Positions 5,363 to 7,202 of a stretch of 7,202 nucleotides of DNA are shown one piece after another. The DNA comes from Roseiflexaceae bacterium (lineage in GTDB: Bacteria > Chloroflexota > Chloroflexia > Chloroflexales > Roseiflexaceae): positions 1-7,202 of the forward strand of contig JACMIM010000127.1 in the NCBI GenBank assembly GCA_014381165.1, given 5' to 3'. Below the pieces are notes generated by a model, which did not search any database, had not been told where the DNA came from, and worked only from the letters and a program-made list of their open reading frames with translations. Position 1 is the stretch's first letter, and every line of letters starts with the position of its first letter. A program made the position numbers and the translations under genes.

Positions 5363-7202
5363 GTGCCAGGAACGCCCCCGCGCTTGAGCGAGCAGCTCCG
5401 CCTGCTACTCAACACACGCTTGCTTGCTTGCTCGGCTCCACTGGCGCTTTCGCTTGTGCTGGCGGCGTGCGGAACGCAACGAACAAGCCAGATCGACCCA
5501 ACCGCAGTGCCGACGGCGACCATCGTTACCACGCCGACGGTCGATGTTGCGCCAACTGTCGCCGCCGCCCGCGATGCCCTGGCCAAGCGGCCACTCACGC
5601 TGACCTTTGCGGGTAAACGCTGGCAACCAACTGCCGAGCAGCTTGGCGCAACCATCACGGCTGAAAATAATCAGCTCCAGGTCGTGGTCGATCAGGCTCG
5701 CCTGCGCACGTACTTGCAACAGATCGGCAGTAAGATCGGCATTGCGCCGGTGGACGCGCAGGTGCAAGCCGCTGTGGCCGGACTGGTTGCTACGCCAGCC
5801 AAAGCTGGCCGCGTGCTTGACCTTGAATCGACGCAATATGCGGCGACGAACGCGCTCGAAAGCGCCACGGCGCGGCAGCTCGTGCTTCAGGTTGTCGAAG
5901 CCACGCCCGCGATCGACGATGCCGATGCCGCCGCCGCGATCGAACGCGCCAACGAACTCATGGCCAGCCCATTTGTCATGATCCTGCCGCCGAATAAGCA
6001 GCCCTTCACCTGGGACGCCGAGGTGCTTCTGCCGATGTTGCGCTTCACGCCTGAGCGCGGCATGCTGGAGGCGGGGCTAGACCGCGATCGGTTGGCCGAA
6101 CGGGTTGCGTTGTTTGCCGAGCGCACCGAGAAAAAAGTGCTTGAGCCGCGCGTGGCTTGGAATAATGGCGATTTGAAGATCGTTGGGCCGGTCCGTGTGG
6201 GCGCGCGCGTCGACGCGCAGAAGATGATCGACGCGCTGATCGGCAGTTTCACGGGTAGCACCCGCGAGTTGACGCTTTCGACCAGGCCGCTGCAGCCGAC
6301 GATCACCGAGGCGAAGCTGGGCACACTCGGCATCAAGGAACTTGTCTCAATCGGTAAAAGCGATTTCAGTGAATCCGCGCCATACCGTGTGACCAATGTT
6401 TTGGCCGGCATGAAGTTACTCGATGGCGTGCTGATCCCGCCGGGTGAAGAGTTCTCGTTCAACAATACGATTGGCGAGATTGATGCCGCCAATGGTTTTG
6501 TGGAGGGCTATGCGATCATTCAGAACCGCACCCAATTGGAATTTGGCGGCGGCATCTGCCAGGACTCGACTACCGTGTTTCGCGCCGCGTTCTGGGCCGG
6601 CCTGCCGATCAGCGATCGCAAACAGCATACCTTTTACATCAGTTGGTACGATAAGTATGGCCTAGGGCCGCAGGGCGATGGCCCCGGCCTCGACGCAGCA
6701 ATCTTCACCGGGGTGCAGGATCTCAAGTTCGTTAATGACACCGGCGCGTGGCTGCTGATGCAGGCTACAGCCAACCCACGCAACGGCCTGGCCGAAGTGG
6801 CGTTGTATGGCACCAAGCCGGATCGCACGGTTTCGCTCACTCACGAAATCATCAAGCGCACGCCCGCGATCGACAAGCCCGAGTATGTGCCCGACCCCAA
6901 GCAGCCAGTCGGCACGGTCAAACGTACTGACACGGCGCGCGGCGGCATGGTGATCGAGGTCTACCGCACGGTGGTGGATGGCGGTGTCGAGCGCCCGCGT
7001 GAGCTGTTCAGCACCAACTTCCAGCCCTGGCCGAATAAGTATACGGTCAACCCTGCCGATATCGGGCCGGATGGCAGGCCAGTGTTTCTGAACCCACCGC
7101 CCGCGCCTACGGTCGACCCACTCTTGCCAACAGCCGACCCCAACGCGCCACCCATGCCGACCGCCGACCCCAACGCGCCACCCATGCCGACCGCCGACCC
7201 CA
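5363..7202 (+). CDS. VanW-domain lipoprotein with peptidoglycan-binding repeats, 3' end outside window
   Basis: At least 613 residues, running off the window. The N terminus is a lipoprotein signal peptide: basic residues R7, R13, R19, a hydrophobic stretch, then lipobox LAAC with C36 as the lipidated residue. A Thr/Pro-rich linker follows (about 42-65). Two related segments, about 76-193 and 204-312, look like the PF12229 peptidoglycan-binding-type domain that usually precedes VanW. The VanW domain (about 337-470) has FSFNNTIGE, then FGGGICQDSTT with C399, then AGLPISDRKQHTF. A short beta-rich segment (about 518-565) and a Pro-rich repeat tail end the visible part. The protein should be anchored on the outside of the membrane and contact the cell wall. 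The biochemical role of VanW is unknown; the name comes from some vancomycin-resistance clusters, and nothing here (no vanHAX genes) suggests resistance. The GTG at 5363 is supported by GGAGG 5 bases upstream; a GTG at 5348 lacks such a site. Confidence 0.9.
   Translation, partial: MPGTPPRLSEQLRLLLNTRLLACSAPLALSLVLAACGTQRTSQIDPTAVPTATIVTTPTVDVAPTVAAARDALAKRPLTLTFAGKRWQPTAEQLGATITAENNQLQVVVDQARLRTYLQQIGSKIGIAPVDAQVQAAVAGLVATPAKAGRVLDLESTQYAATNALESATARQLVLQVVEATPAIDDADAAAAIERANELMASPFVMILPPNKQPFTWDAEVLLPMLRFTPERGMLEAGLDRDRLAERVALFAERTEKKVLEPRVAWNNGDLKIVGPVRVGARVDAQKMIDALIGSFTGSTRELTLSTRPLQPTITEAKLGTLGIKELVSIGKSDFSESAPYRVTNVLAGMKLLDGVLIPPGEEFSFNNTIGEIDAANGFVEGYAIIQNRTQLEFGGGICQDSTTVFRAAFWAGLPISDRKQHTFYISWYDKYGLGPQGDGPGLDAAIFTGVQDLKFVNDTGAWLLMQATANPRNGLAEVALYGTKPDRTVSLTHEIIKRTPAIDKPEYVPDPKQPVGTVKRTDTARGGMVIEVYRTVVDGGVERPRELFSTNFQPWPNKYTVNPADIGPDGRPVFLNPPPAPTVDPLLPTADPNAPPMPTADPNAPPMPTADP
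7133..7202 (+). repeat. 30-base tandem repeat in the VanW protein tail
   Basis: A 30-base unit starting at 7133 recurs at 7163 and begins again at 7193, identical as far as the window goes; a diverged partial copy lies just before (about 7125-7132). It encodes the 10-residue unit ADPNAPPMPT, giving a Pro-rich, probably extended tail. The array continues past the window edge, so its true copy number is unknown. Identity at the base level points to recent expansion by slippage or unequal exchange. Confidence 0.9.

Noticed and set aside
5405..6492. Minus-strand reading frames (5405-5836, 5887-6492)
   Set aside because: They lie opposite the VanW gene, whose domains and motifs are unmistakable; no homology-like motifs or start signals were seen on the minus strand.
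6961..7185. Gly-rich minus-strand frame
   Set aside because: It is the antisense of the 30-base Pro-rich repeat.
5363..7202. Vancomycin resistance cluster
   Set aside because: Only a VanW domain is present; it is common in envelope proteins of many bacteria, and no vanR, vanS, vanH, vanA or vanX-like genes are visible.

Overview
The window looks like a chromosomal stretch from a G+C-rich bacterium, most likely of the phylum Chloroflexota (Chloroflexus/Roseiflexus/Kouleothrix relatives). This rests on the combination of genes (a VanW lipoprotein with two peptidoglycan-binding-type repeats and a Pro/Thr-rich tail, a short DUF1338 oxygenase, a PhyH-family dioxygenase), on GTG starts behind strong Shine-Dalgarno sequences, and on the many short intergenic repeats. 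It is an inference from gene style; no rRNA or other phylogenetic marker is present.

Layout, left to right. (1) 51-122: nine tandem copies of an 8-base unit, the last overlapping the stop codon of the first gene. (2) 122-961, minus: PhyH-family Fe(II)/2-oxoglutarate dioxygenase. (3) 962-1093: spacer filled by an inverted pair of period-8 repeat arrays. (4) 1094-2014, minus: DUF1338 (2-oxoadipate dioxygenase/decarboxylase-like) protein, with a sigma70-type promoter upstream. (5) 2155-3330, plus: an AT-rich multi-pass membrane protein with a GT-C-like loop motif, clearly unlike its neighbours in base composition. (6) 3331-3435: a short convergent spacer with a long interrupted hairpin. (7) 3436-5001, minus: xylulokinase xylB, complete and with all key motifs, but carrying an in-frame insertion made of a palindromic heptamer-repeat element. 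(8) 5002-5362: divergent control region with a REP-like GC-rich repeat on the xylB side and a near-consensus sigma70 promoter for the right-hand gene. (9) 5363 to the window end, plus: VanW-domain lipoprotein, cut by the window edge within a 30-base tandem repeat.

The genes do not form one obvious pathway. The two minus-strand oxygenases may be a transcription unit of mononuclear iron enzymes in 2-oxoacid or hydroxy-acid metabolism. xylB stands alone as the second step of D-xylose catabolism. The membrane protein and the VanW lipoprotein both belong to the cell envelope.

The most unusual thing here is the repeat content. Three separate elements are built from tandem 7- or 8-base units; two of them are inverted pairs of such arrays, and one of these has been accommodated inside the xylulokinase reading frame.
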